A stretch of 64,000 nucleotides of DNA from Ridgeia piscesae (GCA_025642075.2 JAODUO010000938.1:70001-134000); one strand, 5' to 3'; shown: positions 11,091 to 24,800, counted from the first letter of the stretch. Made by a program: numbers and translations. Notes: generated by a model not told the origin, from the letters alone.

Positions 11091-14000
11091 TGATGTTTGG
11101 CTCCCAGTTGTAGGAGAGGAAGTTGAACTTGTACTTGCCCCCTTGGATGAGCTCACCCAGCTGCGACCGTTTCTCGCCACTGTCCATGTGGTTATACACA
11201 AACATCACCACCTGAAGTCACACAAACACTCATTATACACACCTAAAAACCTTATTTACATACAGGTGTCCAAAGAAAAACTCTGTTTACAGCTGTCTAG
11301 AATAAACATTAAATATTATGATAAAAAAGAAACAAAACCATATAGGCATTTGTTTAAATTTGCAACAGTACAAATAACTGTGAAGACAACATAAAACTGT
11401 ATAATTTTCAACATGCAACAATTCTGGCAATGTTTAAACAAAAGTAATAATTAGGTGTCGGGTGAGAAAACCACTTTAATTTCAGATTTGAACATTTTAA
11501 TCAACTGAAATTTGTGTATTTTGTAAAATAAGACATAACCTCCTTGTTGTTGTTTCCAAAGTCTTCCTTATACCACTTGAAAATAGACGACAGCTCAATG
11601 TGTTTCTGGATTCTGTCGATCCGACATCCATCTTCACTGCCCAAGAAAGCTGCAGCTGAAATCTGCAGCTGGGCATCGATGCCCTAAAGGCAACAAACTT
11701 GGATTACAATCATGTCGAATGAAATTAACAACTGTTAAGCAAACATTAAATGCTTAAATGTAAATGCTTACATGTTAACCATGCTGAAATTGTTCTTTTT
11801 AAGTATTTTATTACCATCTCTTTTGCTGTTCACGTTGACTCTAGGAGCCGAATAAATCAGAACCTGACGACTGGAACTAGATTGATTTCTTACAGCAGTA
11901 AACCAATGAATGTAAATGAGCACAAACATGTGTGAACACACCTGATGGTAATGGAGCACATTTGTTATGATAATAATAAATTCTATGGCGGTCAAGGGCA
12001 GTGCAAAGGTCATCAACAATTGGATGGGTGCGCTAAGAAGCTAAGGCGAGATTAAACACATAGGTTTTCAGATGACGGCGAAATGTAATAACGTTTTCTA
12101 CTGATTTAACATTGTCAGGAAATGTATTCTATACAGTACGCGTGGCAACTGAGAAAGCTTGAGTTCTGACCTCTGTCTTACCTCTGGGAACAACAAGTAA
12201 ATTTGAGCTTGAAAAGTAAATTTGTGCTTGCTGATACAATATCACACAGGACACCAATGTAGACTTGTGAAGTGGCACTGATTGCGAAAACTGCAGAGAT
12301 TCAGCCACACTATGCACTGAGCTGTTTTGCACATGGTATAAGTTTGGGATACAGGACTGAATATGGAGTATAATTATTAAGAAAAAATTTAATTGCAATA
12401 GTCAAATTTCTGAGGCTGCACAATTACGAACAACTTACAATGGTGCAGTAGGTTCTGATTGGTGGACAACTTGTGGCGCCACACACGAGAGCGAAGTGAA
12501 CTAGTGGTTCTGGTTCCTCCAGTGCTATCTCAAGTCTCGGGTCTCCTTTACGAAACGGTCGCCGCAACATCCCTGACGGGTGTAGAAGTGTTAAGATATG
12601 ACCCTAGTAAGATTACTAAATAAAATACTACTGATGCACTACAAGTACTAATAAGTCTGTGATCACCTACTTTGACAGTACATTCTGTTTAAATTCTATA
12701 TATCATGCCATAAAGGTATTCACATCTTGCCAAGTTACGTGAATGATCAGTCAATACGACTTATGAATTCAACATTTGTTAAACCAACCACCACAACCCA
12801 CTTGAACATACGATTTGCTAACTAAATCAATAAATAATGGGATTGTTTCTGATCTGATTCTAATTAACTGCCACCCTGGGGCAGAGGGAACTTACGTAAG
12901 TTGTGCATGCTGAAATGGGGTAAACTTTATTATGAGACCGACCTCTGACCCTGTGTCAAGGTGCAACTGACCAACCTTGTATACGGTCAGCATCTTAGAC
13001 CAGCTTTTGCTGACAATTAAATTTCTGCAGTCAAATTTAATGCTTACTAAATATTCCAAGGACAACGAATGTAAATATAGTGGCGCCCTCTGGTGTGCAG
13101 ATCATCAGCAACAAACAGTTCTTAACACATTACCATCTGGTTGATCACAGGTGAAGTGAAGGAATACAGGAAAAGTGGAGTGGCCCACGGCTCCGGGGAG
13201 GTGATGCCGTCAGACTGTCCCCCAAAGTTGGCATGTTCCCTTACAACCACGAATATCGGGCCATCATTGGCCCACGGGTGGCAACCATCGTACATACTCG
13301 TACAAGCGGCCGCCGACTCCAGGCTGATAGTTTGCCGCATGTGTGATGGTGCGTTGGCAGGGACATGATTTATGACCATTTTATCAATCCTCGGGCCTCT
13401 CTCGGTCCGAGGATGCTAGCACATGCTGCACCCATCTCAAGTTTCACTTGCTTCGCGGGTGGTGAATCACCACCACTCAGCGGAAGTTTCCCGCCTGGGA
13501 TAGTGATATTTGACACTATGTCTATGTGATTCACAAATTGTACGGCTCTTATTGGTTAGTATTTGAAGTTATGTTTATGGTGCATCATTAGAACTGTATT
13601 GACAATACTTATGGTATTCCTTGACATTCTCCTATTTACTGCGAGTTTACTCTATACAGCCATTTTTGAAACAGGCAGTTTGGATTTAGTCTGTTGGCGG
13701 CAACATACTGGCTGTTGCACTTAATTACTAGAACACTTGAGAAGTTCTTCGATCAGCATTACCGATCGAGTGACCATGTATAGTGTTGGGTGAGTACCAG
13801 ATATGTTTATTTTCTGCATTTATGTTAATTGGGGCTGTCTACACATAATCTCTGTCAAGGATTCATTTGATTTTTATGTCAACTGGCCAAGGTGAAGGTC
13901 AGGTCTTCCAGTTAACTGGCCTAAAGTATTAGGGCCTTTCAAAACGGTTTTTACTACCATTCTACATTACTTCCGGTACAAAGAAGACATATATTATTAT

Positions 14001-17000
14001 TTGTTAATTATGTTTTAGACCAATTTAATGCCGTCGATTCGACGTAAACAAGCCGATGTCACAGCTAGGGAGTACTAGGTCTAGGGACAGTATAGGGTGC
14101 GAACATGTTTTGCGTGTGCTTTGCGAAGATGAAATAAAAAGCAATTGGCAATATTTTATACAATTATGCTTAAAATATATAAATATGCATTATACAGAAT
14201 AAAAATTAATGATGTTGTAAGGCTACTTATTAGGTTTGGGAACATAATAATAATATTCACAAATTTTAATCATAGGACTACGCCTTTGCGGTCGTGATGC
14301 ATCGGGGGTGCACTGGCTGTTCATGCCTTCTGACAGCGGCTTGTTTACGTTGACTTGACGGCGTAAAACAATTTAAAAAATATTATTTTACTTATTTGTA
14401 CCGGAAATGATGCAGAATGACATTCCGAACATAGATACATCACAAAAGGTCGCAAAACCGTTTTGAAAAGGCCTTAATAATTTAGGCCAGTTAACCGGAA
14501 GATTACCGTGATATTACCGCCGGAGGTGACAGTATTTTAGTGTTACTGTTAAATAGTGCGTGCGTGCGTGCGTATGTGTGTAAGAATGCATGTATGTTGT
14601 AAGTTTGTGAGTGATAATTGGGTATATGCACAACTGGAAGTATGTTATGTGTATGAAATACTTACACATTCATGCACTTTCTGTCGGCATTTATACCCAC
14701 ACAGTTTACTATGTATTTATTTAGGCTACATAATTATTTATGTGGTGTAGTTTTTTAAATTAAAAGGACTCTTTGACACCCAAAAGGAAGGCTCTCATGT
14801 CCTAAATTATAATGAAAAGGGGTTCTTTGACAACTTTAAACTCTGTAATGTGGAATATTTTTAATTAATGTAGTAATAGATTTTAGTTACTGTCATAAAT
14901 TTATGTAATTCTATGTCAGCTTCTATGCATTGTATCTTCTTATGAATACATTCCAGATGCTGCCAGGAAGAAAGAAGTGGTAAACAACACAGAGGATTCA
15001 GGAATGCTTCATGACTGCCTTTGGAGGGATGACGTTAGAAAACATCGGATGGAGAATGTAGCTGGATGCAGCAAGCTTATGGACACACATATGTTGAGCA
15101 ATTACTTCACCAAATAGTTGAAACAATGGGCACAGTGCGCCGGTTTATATTTATTTTTTAATTCTGTGCTTATTATATATATTGGAGTTGTTTACGTCAG
15201 ACAGTATTATATATACAAACCTGTACTTATTTGTTTATTTGTTAATAATTAAAATGTCATATATTTGACTTGTGTAATTTGATTTGCATTGTTATTCTGC
15301 ATAAAAATATGTTTGTTTACAGTGCACTCCGGATATGTCAAACCTCCACAGACCCAAGGAAATACTATATTTACAAGTTTCACTATGTCTTGGCACCTTA
15401 TGGGATTGGGTTCAAGTTTTCTAGATTGCACTGTATACAGATATGCATACGTGATACATAAATAGCTACATTTAGCAAAATTAGACACAGTTGGCCTACG
15501 AGCGGCTCACCATCGGCACAGTCGGCATATCAGCGGTTAACCATCGGCACACCATTGGCAGCCGAGCATGAGCCGCCCTCGGCCCGAACTCGAGCCGGCG
15601 GACAAAACTCCTGCGGCCCGCAGGCGGTTGCCGAAGGCGGCCCGATAGTTTTGCCGAACTCGAGCCGCCCTCGGCCCGCTGCAGTTGTGCTATCTGGGTT
15701 GATACCTAGCTGGTGGTGTACTTACCTCGACCTTTCCTGTTTGCTCGCAACACCCCGTTCTCAATGTCCTGGAGTGAGTACCTGCGCCCACCAATGATGT
15801 AGGCCACTGTGTTGAAAAACTACAAAATGGGGGGAGGCGATTATTACATCTCAGTATGAATTGGGAGGAACATTCAAATTCAACGCACCCAGAAATTCAA
15901 TACCTGAAACATGACCCATCATCCAATCAAGTGCGCCAGAAAACGTACCCCTTATTCTGTACATTTGTAAACAAGTTATTTCTGGAAAGATTCTGTGAGA
16001 AGAAAACCAACCCACACACAAAAAACTGCTTGGAATATGCACCCACACTGGCTTCAATAAGCAACGTACGTTTATGGAAATCGCTAGTCAATGTGCTGGT
16101 CGACTAATGATATTGAGGAGCAAGTTTGAACTTAGACAGACTACAGAACTTATGAATTACTGTAAGCCGCAATAGAGGCCATTACATAATGTTAATCATC
16201 AGTTTGGCCAGCATTGTGTAACTCCAGGCCAGTTAAGTACAACAATTAACTTGACTGCAACCCAGAGAATTAACGCCACATAACATAAGATGCCTTTGAC
16301 TTATCAACAGTTTAATTTTTTCTTTCAACCTTTCTGTAGCCCACACTTATATAAAGTATTTGTCAATTCTACTTTTACACAAATACACTCTAATACCATT
16401 TACATAAATGGCTGATAATCTGTGCAACAGTTATCTGTTACACTGAATCTTTTTGATGGCCTTTTTTTTAAATTAATACCTATAATACACACCTCGAATT
16501 TAAAAAATCTAAATATGTTTAAAATCTCCCCCAATGGCCATGCTACATCATACACAATTGTTCAGCCAAATACATATAAAACTAACCATGATGTCGGTCC
16601 ATAGACAAACAAACAGACAGACAGAGAACAGTAATAATTATAGATGTCTATAACATGAGACAGCTGCCACACCTTCCAGCGCTGCCAGATCGTCCCCGGA
16701 ATCCCATAAGCCACACACCCGTGGATCATCAGCGTATTGTATATGTTGATGAAGAACGCAAGTTTCTCTTCTCGACTCGCCTTGTGGATCATGATACTCA
16801 TGAGTTGCTTCGACATCTGCATGTACGTCTCGAACTCAGGACACCTGCCAATGCCCGAGTAATCGATTCTCTGAAGCACAAGTCATGTACTAGTAAGCGA
16901 TCAATATGACGTGTTACATAACAGCATCAAAGGTATTTCAAATAGTAGTAATCAATCTTTCTATAGCGCTCGATCAATCAGCGTTGATACAATCAACTTT

Positions 17001-18701
17001 ATTTATCACAAATCTGCAGTCCTGAAAAAATTATACTGGATCAAAGTGCCCCTACTCTGGCCAATCCCCGAACCCATTTCGCCCCCTACCCCACCAATAA
17101 GTGCCTGGTTCTTATATCCAATACAATGTACTGTGACGGTGTGCTTTAATGTTTCACTCAACAGGTGGAGCCACCATGTAATGTATTTCACCCCGCACAA
17201 CTTAACAATGACCAATTAATCAGCCCACCATTAGCCATCAGGTGTTACTTTGGTTTTCTGAAACTTTGTGCCTTGATGCGTTCATTCTCTACCATTTTTT
17301 TTAAATTCATTAAAAACAATAGCAACTATAATTACACTAAAATGATTTTTTTTATTCAATGTTAGTTATTTGCAGCAGATGGGGTAATTTCCCAATAAAG
17401 TTGATCTAACAAACATTAATATTTTAGATCCAGGCAACAGTTTTATGATATACACTTTATTTTTAATGTTAGGGATTGGTAAAATATTAATTTGAACACA
17501 AACATCTTTTCAATTCACATCTTTTCAGTAAATGAAGCTTACTCACAGCAATACTCTAGGATGGAGTATAGGCCACTAAACTGATCATCCACACCCAGTG
17601 CACTTTGATTATACTAATTAAGAAGCTCAGCCGTGTAATGTGCACATTATAACAGACCAGGATTAGGCAATGCACGTGTAACATCATCTCAGCCAATATA
17701 TTCAAGTTTAGTGAATGGCCAATTCTGGTACTGGTTCTGTACATGGTAGCGTCTGTAAGAAAATTAATATATACTACAAAGATATATGTATGTGTACATA
17801 TGCATGTACACCTCTATGTATACAGCTGTATATAAACTTTCTTTGTCCAGTCGCTCTCTTGGAACATTGGTATTGGATCTATACATTGGTCACTCAGAAT
17901 AACTGTCTTTTACACACAGTTATTCTTAGTTGTTATTCACCTATGTGATATGTTATTCACACCAGTGCCACTGTGGACCAGTTACAATGATTGCCTTAAT
18001 GTGAAGTTAATCAGAACCAGATTCAGTTGAAAGATTACCTTGCGATCGTATGACACATAAGTGGAGTAGATGTTTAGCAGCAGACGATGCAAGTCTTCAG
18101 CGAACTCACCCACTGTAAGCAACATTCATCTTTACAATAGGTATGGCTCTTCCAATTGTCTAAATGTCAGCAGATATTAAAAATACAAAATTGTTTGTGC
18201 ACTTTTAATAATGACTACACGTTGACAAGATACACCACACTTTATCATGAGAATAATTGTTTTTATTAGCAGGAATGATTACATATTTCATCAAATTAGT
18301 ATTGTATAAGCGTATGTTTTATATTATTTTAATTCAATCGGAATAGCAAACAATTCATATTTACAGTTTTTAGTTCTTAAGGCACCTTGCTAGATGAATA
18401 CTAATCTACATCATTGCTTCCTATGTGTGTGCATGCGTGCGTGCGTGCGTGCGTGCGTGCTCGCTGCTTACATACTATTTTCAGATAAAGTTGTATGCAA
18501 AATTCTGACCATAAATCCAAATTACACTGGCTACACTTATGAACTCTCACACAATATTTGGTTTAATACTTATTCTGTATAATAATAAAATAACTTTTAT
18601 TGCGCCTAAATTGTTGGAAACCAAACCATTATGACAATCGGGTTGGGTTGATCTATCTCAGTCAATAAATATCACACACAACACACACACACACACACAC
18701 A

Positions 18702-18745
<44 letters not shown>

Positions 18746-21700
18746 ACCTAAGTACTGCACACCCACACACACGCATGCACGCACACTCACACCCACCCAC
18801 CCACACACCCACCCACACACAGACACACACACACGGTAGACCTAAGTATTGCACACCCACACTCACGCATTCATGCACACGCACACTCGCACACTCGCAC
18901 ACACGCACACACGCACACACGCACACACGCACACACACACACACACAATAATACAGTTTCCATAAGTAAAACCATTTCAAACGTAAGCACGACTCAAACC
19001 GGACATGACCAAAGAAGACAGTAAATCAACCTGACCTTTCTTTATGTTCCCACACACGACATACTCCCCGATGTTGAGAGCAGTGGTGTCATCATCCTCC
19101 ACCAGGCGGTAGTATGCGTCGTCTGCTGTGCTGAACACATTCGTTGGAGTCAGAGACAGACTGATGCAGCGGTCAATTAGCTTCTGACCCATGTCCATAG
19201 CGGCAGACTCCTCTGTCAGAAGACAAGGCACTGGACTGAGCCACAGTTGTTTACTTCTTAGAGCCCCTCCCTTTTTGTTTGACTTTCTTAAAATTAATAG
19301 ATATAAATGTCTTGAAGGTGTGCTGTTATAGTTGCCATCATTCCCACATTTTATGGGAGTCGCCCACAATATATAAGCAAAAGGTGGTTTTCCTCCAGCC
19401 CAAACTTGGGATAACGCAGTTGTCCTTCTCTCTAGAATTAGTGAGTCCGCTACAGGTTACACATTTAATTCATGTGTGGGATATTTTACTTCCCCTGGCA
19501 TAGACACCTGATAGAAGGGACCACTGGCATGACATTGTTCTACTGTCAGTAAATATGTAACCATATAGTAATCAATGTTATTACTCCAAAATTATTATGT
19601 GTATCTGATTTTTTTTAAACATATCACCATTTTCATACTTGTTTAACGGAAATGTATATATTACATAAATTTCAGTTAAACAAGCTCGATGATATCCGGC
19701 ATATTTATTATCTGCACAATAATTTTTTTCCTATATTAGACTGAACCATAAATTCACAAATTACATTGCATAATTTTATTTTCTGTTTTGTTCTAAAAAA
19801 AACCTTAGCCGAGTCAACCAATGAGAGGACTCGGTAGATGTGCCACTGACCCAGTCTCTTGGTGTGCATCACCCACTGGACAAAGGCCTTGCCCGAGAAC
19901 GACTTCTGGTGAACACTGAACAGTCCGTCCTTGTGGTCTCGGATTAGTCCCATCTCACGCATCTGCTCCACCAGTACGTGGTACTCGTCTGGCTCACACA
20001 CCAGCTCCGTCATTGAGTCTACAGAGCACATGTTAGACTCACACACCAGCTCCGTCATTGAGTCTACAGAGCACATGTTAGACTCACACACCAGCTCCGT
20101 CATTGAGTCTACAGAGCACATGTTAGACTCACACACCAGCTCCGTCATTGAGTCTACAGAGCACATGTTAGACTCACACACCAGCTCCGTCATTGAGTCT
20201 ACAGAGCACATGTTAGACTCACACACCAGCTCCGTCATTGAGTCTACGGAGCACATGTTAGACTCACACACCAGCTCCGTCATCGAGTCTACAGAGCACA
20301 TTTTAGACTCACACGCCAGCTCCGTCATGGAGTCTACAGAGCACATGTTAGACTCACACACCAGCTCCGTCATCGAGTCTACGGAGCACATTTTAGACTC
20401 ACACGCCAGCTCCGTCATGGAGTCTACAGAGCACATTTTAGACTCACACGCCAGCTCCGTCATGGAGTCTACAGAGCACATGTTAGCCTCACACACCAGC
20501 TCCATCACCGAGTCTACGAACACACATGGGGTGAATATAGTATATTTTTAGTCATGTCGCACCATTACCAAGGCTACTCCATACATGTGGCTCACAAACA
20601 ACACACTACTTTTTTATTGCTCACTTACTTTAAGTGTGTGTAGTGTGTACTATTCAGGAGATTGTTCAGTTGATGCTATTCATATGTACCTTTACCAGAT
20701 AGCATGTCCAACTGGAGCCAAATGTAGCATAGAATGCCAGCCTTGAGCCAATATCAGAAACCATTGCCTAACAGTAGCTTCAACCTTGGTATGCCTAACT
20801 TGAGTGGTCAGCCCTAGACTAAGCTTCAGAACTGGCATTGCTGGACCAACATCGACCAAAAGTACGTCCCAATCTTGGCCGGCAGTACTGGCCTGATACA
20901 GCAAAATACATTGGGTTCAGTTGGAAATGCTATCCGGGAGGCCTTACGTAGGATTCGTGTGTGTAGGTCTGACAGACGAGACTCACTGGCCATGACTGCC
21001 TGCGATGGGTCAGGGGGCACGGGGGCATCCAAGGGGGCGACATTGTGCTTCACTTCATGTAAGACTTTCCCAAACTCCTCCTTGTCATCCACCTGAAGGA
21101 GAGCGTCATATGACACCTTGTGTTCACTCATCATGTCAGGTAATATCTGTATTGTCATGGGTTCACCCACTCATCCATTGACTACAGATTAACTCATGTC
21201 ACCACGCACTCGTGCATTCACCCCTTTCACCCATCCGTGTCCTGTCACCTGTCCATCCACCCCCACTAACTCACCCATCCACCATCCACCCTTACTCATC
21301 CACCCACACCAACCTGGTATCCTCACCCATTCACTCACCCATCCACAGCACCCCCATTTACCTACCCACCCCATATACCCATCAATTGCCCCACCCACTC
21401 ACCCATCCATCCCACACAACACTGCCCACTGACCCCTGTCACTCACCCTTCCACCGGCCACTCACCCAATGACCCACCCACTCAACCATCATCCCACCCG
21501 AACGTTATTCGTCCATCAGTCATGATTAATTTTTTCGAACCAGTCATCCATCCATTTAAGTCACGTATTTATAACAACGACATAAACTGACAGATGACTC
21601 AAGAGTCGTTACACGCCACGCCAGTTCTGGCCTCTGGGTCGCGGACAGGTACGCACCAGCGCGTGGAACTGAATGCTGCCGCCGAGGTAAATGTTGTTGA

Positions 21701-21890
21701 AGAACACTTGTGGCACGGAGCTCTGGCCTCGAGTGCGTGTCCGCAGTTGTTCTCGCTCGCTCGGGAACACGTCGAGGCTGACATCGCAGTAGGGCAACTG
21801 TAGCGCCTGCAGCGTGTCTTTGACGGCGACGCAGTGCGGACAGCCGATCACCGAGTACACCAATATGCGTCCCTTCAGCTCAGTCGACAT
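11071..21890 (-). CDS. Glutaredoxin-DEP-DUF547 protein
   Basis: Exons in transcript order: 21890-21657, 21092-20987, 20018-19804 (longest form starts at 20513), 19210-19036, 18112-18039, 16870-16673, 15819-15726, 12572-12439, 11683-11540, 11211-11071. Every junction has AG/GT and the phases chain, giving 504 residues (669 with the full minisatellite). Residues 1-78 are a glutaredoxin domain: active site GCPHC, cis-Pro motif SVPQVFFN, then LGG. A Pro/Asp-rich linker follows. Exons 3-5 form a DEP domain (MGLIRDHKDGLFSVHQKSF; FVQWVMHTKRLG; AYYRLVEDD). Exons 6-10 form DUF547: EEKLAFFINIYNTLMIHGC, FFNTVAYIIGG, SLQDIENGVLRANRKG, FALVCGATSCPP, IFKWYKEDFG and a final YKFNFLSYNWEPN. DEP domains usually target membranes or GPCR/Rho signalling; DUF547 has no settled function. 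A redox-controlled membrane-associated role is inference. The donor after exon 3 (AAG/GTTTTT) is weak. Confidence 0.9.
12036..12400 (-). mobile_element. Jockey/CR1-like LINE 3' fragment
   Basis: Within intron 8 of the Grx-DEP-DUF547 gene. The minus strand reads RGKTEVRTQAFSVATRTV, a TAG, NTFPDNVKS, then FRRHLKTYVFNLALAS and a stop. This matches the end of CR1/L2/jockey-type reverse transcriptases, where a Trp precedes the N-x-LP motif; TAG replaces that Trp codon. The LINE at 37.2-37.3 kb ends with an equivalent block (APRLWNNLP, FKKQLKTFLFKRAF). Confidence 0.65.
13122..13402 (-). other. Unassigned open frame in intron 7
   Basis: A frame of about 95 codons on the minus strand, with composition less repetitive than its surroundings (for example CHPWANDGPIFVVVREHANF). 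It cannot be an exon of the host gene because exons 7 and 8 join directly in phase and rebuild a continuous DUF547 domain. It may be a captured coding fragment or a mobile-element remnant. I recognise no family. Confidence 0.3.
13890..14510. mobile_element. Foldback (MITE-like) element
   Basis: Long imperfect inverted repeat. The left arm includes GTTAACTGGCC, then CCTTTCAAAACGGTTTT, then CTTCCGGTACAAA, then GACGTAAACAAGCCG. The reverse complement of the right arm (about 14340-14505) shows the same blocks in the same order with substitutions and small indels. No coding capacity is visible, and no target duplication could be fixed. It lies in intron 7 of the Grx-DEP-DUF547 gene. Confidence 0.65.
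18672..18948. repeat. (CA)n-rich compound repeat with internal duplication
   Basis: CA dinucleotides interrupted by two related blocks (one contains CCTAAGTACTGCACACCCAC, the other the same with one change), so the tract also contains a larger duplicated segment. Intronic. Confidence 0.9.
19410..19531 (-). repeat. SINE body, copy 2
   Basis: Clear similarity over about 110 bp to the body of copy 1 (200-295), including AGAATTAGTGAGTCC, GATATTTTACTTCCCCTG and GATAGAAGGGACCACTGG. It lies in intron 3 of the Grx-DEP-DUF547 gene. The tRNA-like head is not visible here. Confidence 0.7.
19991..20519 (-). repeat. 45-bp coding minisatellite with a candidate splice acceptor in each unit
   Basis: Twelve near-identical 45-bp units at the 5' edge of DEP exon 3. 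On the minus strand each unit encodes a variant of CESNMCSVDSMTELV and carries CTGTAG followed by ACTC (CGTAG in the outermost copy). All of these AG sites are in the same phase as the joint from exon 2, because 45 bp is 15 codons. Any one could serve as acceptor without breaking the frame, adding 0 to 165 residues. Confidence 0.9.
21196..21480. repeat. C-rich degenerate repeat (CCAYCCACY type)
   Basis: Strongly strand-asymmetric run of CACCCA/CCATCC units in intron 1 of the Grx-DEP-DUF547 gene. Open frames across it are repeat artefacts. Confidence 0.85.
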
Positions 21891-24800
21891 CTTGGTCGAA
21901 TGTCGCGTCCACCGCCGTGTCGGCAGCGGCTCCGATGGTGAGCGGTCGGCGTGACCTCGCGTTAACCCGCGCCCGTAGAGCGGTCGCTCGACACGGAGGT
22001 GTCGCCGATTTATGAATTATGCATCGATCGCGCCGCGCGCGCGGTTTACGCGGGAATCGTGACGTCAACAACCAGCCGTCGGGTCAAGGTCGCCAGTGTA
22101 CCCATGGTTACAGACGCTTTCGGGCACCAGGAAATTGTGATTTTGTTCTCCTTCCATTTCACCTGGCATTAAATGTTCAGGATATAGAACGTTTGTCTTA
22201 GAGGTTTTGTGGAGATCCTGGGGAATGTATTCTAATAAAGCACAATTATGTGAGACTGAGCAATTATGAATTATGTAGACCTTACTCGGTGGTGTTCCCA
22301 GTTCCAACCAAGACCCTGTCCCAAGTATATTTTAACTCTGGTTTATGAGTAGCCTGAACAGACTATACTTTAATAATTGTGATGATTTTCGTTGTAAAAA
22401 AAAATTGAAATCGTGTATCGTAGGAAAATAAGTTGCTACAGTGGTGCCATCTAGCGAGTGAACACACATATATAGAATCTTTGGATTCTTTACTCCACGC
22501 AGCCCATTTTGGAGTTCTGCAGTGCCGCACATTGCAAGGTGGTGTGAATTTGAAAAATATTACGAAGTAAAACAAATTTATTGTGTAAAAACAAGTGCAA
22601 TAAGTTATGATTAAAAGCAGTTATCAATGCTAGTCTGAAGTGGGCTGGAGCCACAATTTGAGAAACTTGTTGAAATAGCTGTAGTATGGGTATTATTTCT
22701 GAGAAGATTCCAGGTTCTTATAATAACTATATCTAGGAGTCTAGAGTAAGAGTATGCACTGAATACATATAAAATGTTGCTAACAACTGTTCTGTTACAT
22801 CATCATATAATTATGTAAGACAGTCCACTTTAAGATTAAAGAGTTCAGATTAACTGTAGGATTTGCATATAATTATGCAAGGTCATGAGCCACCATTCCA
22901 AGGATGTCACAGTTCACTCTACACAATCAAGGAACATGTCACAAAATGGCAAAGTCAGTTTTAGGAAATTTGTTGACTTTATTAACAAACAAAATTAAGG
23001 TTCATAGGTTTAATGTCTATGTACATGAAACCAAAATGCAAAGCAACCACAACTGACACATGAATTGGCAGCATAATCCCTCAAATGGAACGAGGACAGT
23101 GCACAAGCTATACAGCTAAACCGAGGAGCTGTCACATCTAGCAGTAGCCAGTCACTTGCAGCAACATTGCACCCGATTATACGACGACTCTGAAGACTAC
23201 TGCCTCCATTAAGAGTCAGGTTTTATCAATACAGTGCAGTTTACAAGTGATCAACACAGTAATATGACGAATGTCAATATTGGTAAGCACGCATGAATTA
23301 ACATTAAAGTGAGGTGAATTGGTCGATACATATTGCTTTCCTTCCAATATATACAGTTTGATATACCTACACTTGGAACAGAATTGTAGTTATCGCTTCA
23401 GCATAAATTTTTATTTCTTACTGGTCAAAAAACAGTTCCCGGTGATGTCTTCAAATCACTCCAGGGCTTGTCACACTAGGAAGCTGGGGGGGGTTGCGCA
23501 TTTCACCGAATAAATATGATACACATCAACCTTACAAAACAACTCATCTGTCTCTCAAGTATATCACCACAGAACTAACGAACATAGCACAAGACAAAAC
23601 CAGTCTTACAAAGGCCACGCCAAGTTATAGCATGGGCAACTAGTTTCAAATTAAACCTCTGATATGCTGGAACGTCAAGCGGCCATTATCTTCATGCTGG
23701 CCAGTTTTGCCAATTTATTTACCAAACGTCTAAGTTTTTCAAAACTCCTCTTACAGAGAAACCCCAGAAGCATGTTGCTGAAAATGTCTCAAAATTGTAA
23801 TCCGAGTGGATAATTTTGTTGTTACATAGATATAGAATGTCATTTGAACATGAAAGTGAACTGACCAGCAATGCATATAAAGCTATTTATGTTAATATTA
23901 AGTTTGAACCATGCCTTCAAGATAACTATTATGCATAGTTAGACGGTGGTTGTCTTGTGCAGCAGTGCTAAATACCAAGTTTCCCTAACAAGGGGCTCAA
24001 CAAGGGGTGAGAGGTCAGGAGACATGGAGCTCAGCTATGACAAGGGTCAGTAAGTTATCTCGCATTCTTCTGCTACACACATACATATATATATGAAAGC
24101 AAATCATGTGGTACATAACACACTCCGTATGGTTTAAATACAAGACCCACAGCATAAAAATAAACATGTTGCCATATAAAAGCTACATCGAGGTTTGCCA
24201 GAATCTATTCAGTTCCGCAATGCGCCGTCCTGTCTGCAAGACAACTTTACAAGAAATATTCTCTGGCCAGAGTTGGACCCTTTCTGCTATACACAAGTCT
24301 CATCCGTTATCGGCATATCTTCTCATCAGACATGAATATTTGCTAATAATTAACACGTTATGACTTCTTAATACATGTGTTTATCGCCACAGAATAGCTC
24401 ATCTAACGTATCGGTTTGTTGACACGAGTGCACTGAGCACCCTCTGATGGGGGGGGGGGCGATCCCATTTCGCCGTATGTATCCCCAAAGCGACGCATGA
24501 TGGGTATTTCAGGTTGCCACACTGGAAAACAGGTACACGGCCGTCACATGCATACACCTGACTAAATTCACCACAAACAAGACCCTAATATATGCAGTGA
24601 ACTATCTTCACATTCAAGTGGTTGACAGAGGCATGTAACGACAGGATATTGCAGTATGCAAAAGACTTGAGACGTGTGTTTGGAGGTGGCCTGTGTCGAC
24701 AGATGACTGTCCGGGTGAAGGCATGGATGACCCCTGTCAGTGGACAGCACTGACCACTCGGACGTAGTGCTGTGACACCTGCATGCTACAAACAACAGAC

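Noticed and set aside
13122..13379. Extra exon of the Grx-DEP-DUF547 gene
   Set aside because: Exons 7 and 8 join in phase and rebuild a continuous DUF547 motif (ANRKGR then GMLRRPF), leaving no place for it.
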